Assembly: GCA_034436375.1 (NCBI GenBank)
Contig: DAOTVS010000051.1
Location: 1 to 5,933 of the forward strand
Direction: 5' to 3'
Length of the DNA stretch: 5,933 nucleotides
Source: DAOTVS01 sp034436375
Lineage (GTDB): Bacteria; Chloroflexota; Anaerolineae; SpSt-313
Positions 5,644 through 5,933 of the stretch are shown here, in pieces. How positions within the stretch are numbered: position 1 is the first letter of the stretch; every line of letters begins with the position of its first letter. The notes under the pieces are model-generated. The model was given only the letters and a program-made list of their open reading frames with translations, was not told where the DNA came from and did not search any database. The translations under genes and the position numbers were made by a program.

Positions 5644-5694
5644 GCCGCACGCTTGCCTGCGGCAGGCACAGCCACAATACGGACAACGCAACAC
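5626..5694 (-). CDS. 22-residue Cys-rich mini-ORF, doubtful
   Basis: From a GTG at 5692-5694 the frame reads LRCPYCGCACRRQACGASSG, then R and a TGA stop. The CPYCGxACRRQA phrase resembles bacterial zinc-ribbon knuckles, with Cys at 4, 7, 9, 11 and 16. Only a G-run precedes the GTG, so the start is weak; it may be the tail of a longer decayed gene. Its TGA overlaps the region of the next ORF's ribosome binding site, which would allow translational coupling if both are read. Confidence 0.22.
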   Translation of the reverse strand: MLRCPYCGCACRRQACGASSGR

Positions 5695-5763
5695 CCCCCC
5701 AGCGAGTCATAACCCAACTAAAACCAACTGAGCACAACCTGGCACCAACTCAATACGGACAAC
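5675..5763. repeat. Two exact copies of a 13-bp direct repeat
   Basis: CAATACGGACAAC occurs at 5675-5687 and 5751-5763, 76 bp apart. A weaker version, CAACGCCGACAAC, is at 5848-5860. The minus-strand reading encodes the CPYC knuckle in the first copy and CPY-stop in the second, so these are more likely relics of duplicated zinc-ribbon coding units than regulatory iterons. Confidence 0.4.
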
Positions 5764-5904
5764 ATCACCGCACGCTGGAGCAACCAGGCCGCATTGCCAG
5801 GATGCCGGCCCCCAGCGACCCAGGGAGCAGCGACAGACGGGTTCGCTCAACGCCGACAACCCGGTCACCACGGCATGGCGACAGTCACGGCAATAGCTGC
5901 TCAC
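5707..5904 (-). CDS. 65-residue Cys-rich small ORF, function unknown
   Basis: It starts at GTG (5902-5904), with a full AGGAGG at 5911-5916, 6 nt upstream. The N-terminus MSSYCRDCRHAVVTG has the same CRDC knuckle as the 27-residue ORF downstream. Further Cys occur at 24, 26, 38, 45 and 57, but not in regular CxxC pairs, and the tail (ELVPGCAQLVLVGL) looks unconstrained. The head seems genuine; the remainder may be frameshifted. In another frame, bases 5751-5763 encode CPY followed by a stop, where the neighbouring copy at 5675-5687 reads CPYC, which supports decay. It could bind zinc if expressed. Confidence 0.35.
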   Translation of the reverse strand: MSSYCRDCRHAVVTGLSALSEPVCRCSLGRWGPASWQCGLVAPACGDVVRIELVPGCAQLVLVGL

Positions 5905-5925
5905 GGGCCACCTCCTGCCACTCGC
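5879..5925 (-). repeat. Diverged repeat, copy A (ribosome binding site, start and CRDC motif)
   Basis: Partner of the repeat at 5597-5643. It covers the AGGAGG site, the GTG start and the CRDC codons of the 65-residue ORF. Differences include the start codon (GTG here, ATG in copy B). Confidence 0.6.
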
Positions 5926-5933
5926 TCCAGGCT

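Noticed and set aside
5426..5731. A 101-codon plus-strand frame
   Set aside because: It starts inside the terminator hairpin, is antisense to the Cys-rich ORFs, and shows no domain.
5675..5860. CRISPR array or iterons
   Set aside because: The repeats are only 13 bp, two exact plus one weak, with unequal spacing (76 and 97 bp). They are better explained by duplicated coding relics.

Overview
This is a GC-rich (roughly 65% by eye) bacterial chromosomal segment. It holds two intact protein genes, a cluster of decayed genes, one tRNA-like gene, and a 3' third dominated by small ORFs, hairpins and promoter-like sites. Protein style suggests Chloroflexota: a HAMP/HisKA_3 NarL-type kinase remnant, a multi-PAS soluble kinase with an RsbRD-like N-terminus, an APH-family remnant and zinc-ribbon-like mini-ORFs. 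Actinobacteria are not excluded. This placement is from memory of families, not from a search.

Left part (1-2370, all minus strand). A complete S33-type alpha/beta hydrolase (proline iminopeptidase-like, 38-1330) has a good ribosome binding site. Its plausible promoter carries a 10-bp palindrome near the expected transcription start. Upstream of it lies a composite wreck. An open frame (1521-2228) joins the phospho-acceptor segment of a NarL-type histidine kinase to an unrelated C-terminal domain. The kinase's HAMP domain lies in another frame just upstream (about 2146-2274). The last residues of the C-terminal domain continue in another frame past the stop (to 1478). The kinase has no membrane part and no ATPase domain, so it cannot work as a kinase.

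Centre (2381-4711, plus strand). One intact 776-residue soluble sensor histidine kinase: RsbRD-like N-terminus, three PAS domains, HisKA and HATPase_c with all catalytic boxes. No response regulator is adjacent, so it is an orphan within this window.

Right part (4712-5933, mostly minus strand). 4741-5198 is a remnant of an APH-type phosphotransferase spread over three frames, with its catalytic core deleted. It abuts the 3' end of a tRNA with anticodon CAT (5199-5271) whose 5' acceptor strand is badly mismatched. A near-consensus minus-strand promoter (TTGACA-17-TAATGT) lies about 100 bp upstream of the tRNA. Behind it are a strong intrinsic terminator, a second hairpin with a T-run on the opposite side, and promoter-like sites facing each other. 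Together these look like one or two short structured transcripts (5405-5529). The final 400 bases hold three tiny Cys-rich minus-strand ORFs. Two of them share a diverged repeat covering the ribosome binding site, the start and a CRDC motif.

No defence system, CRISPR array, transposase or integrase is visible. The most interesting material is the candidate small RNA locus, the odd tRNA and the pattern of fused gene remnants.
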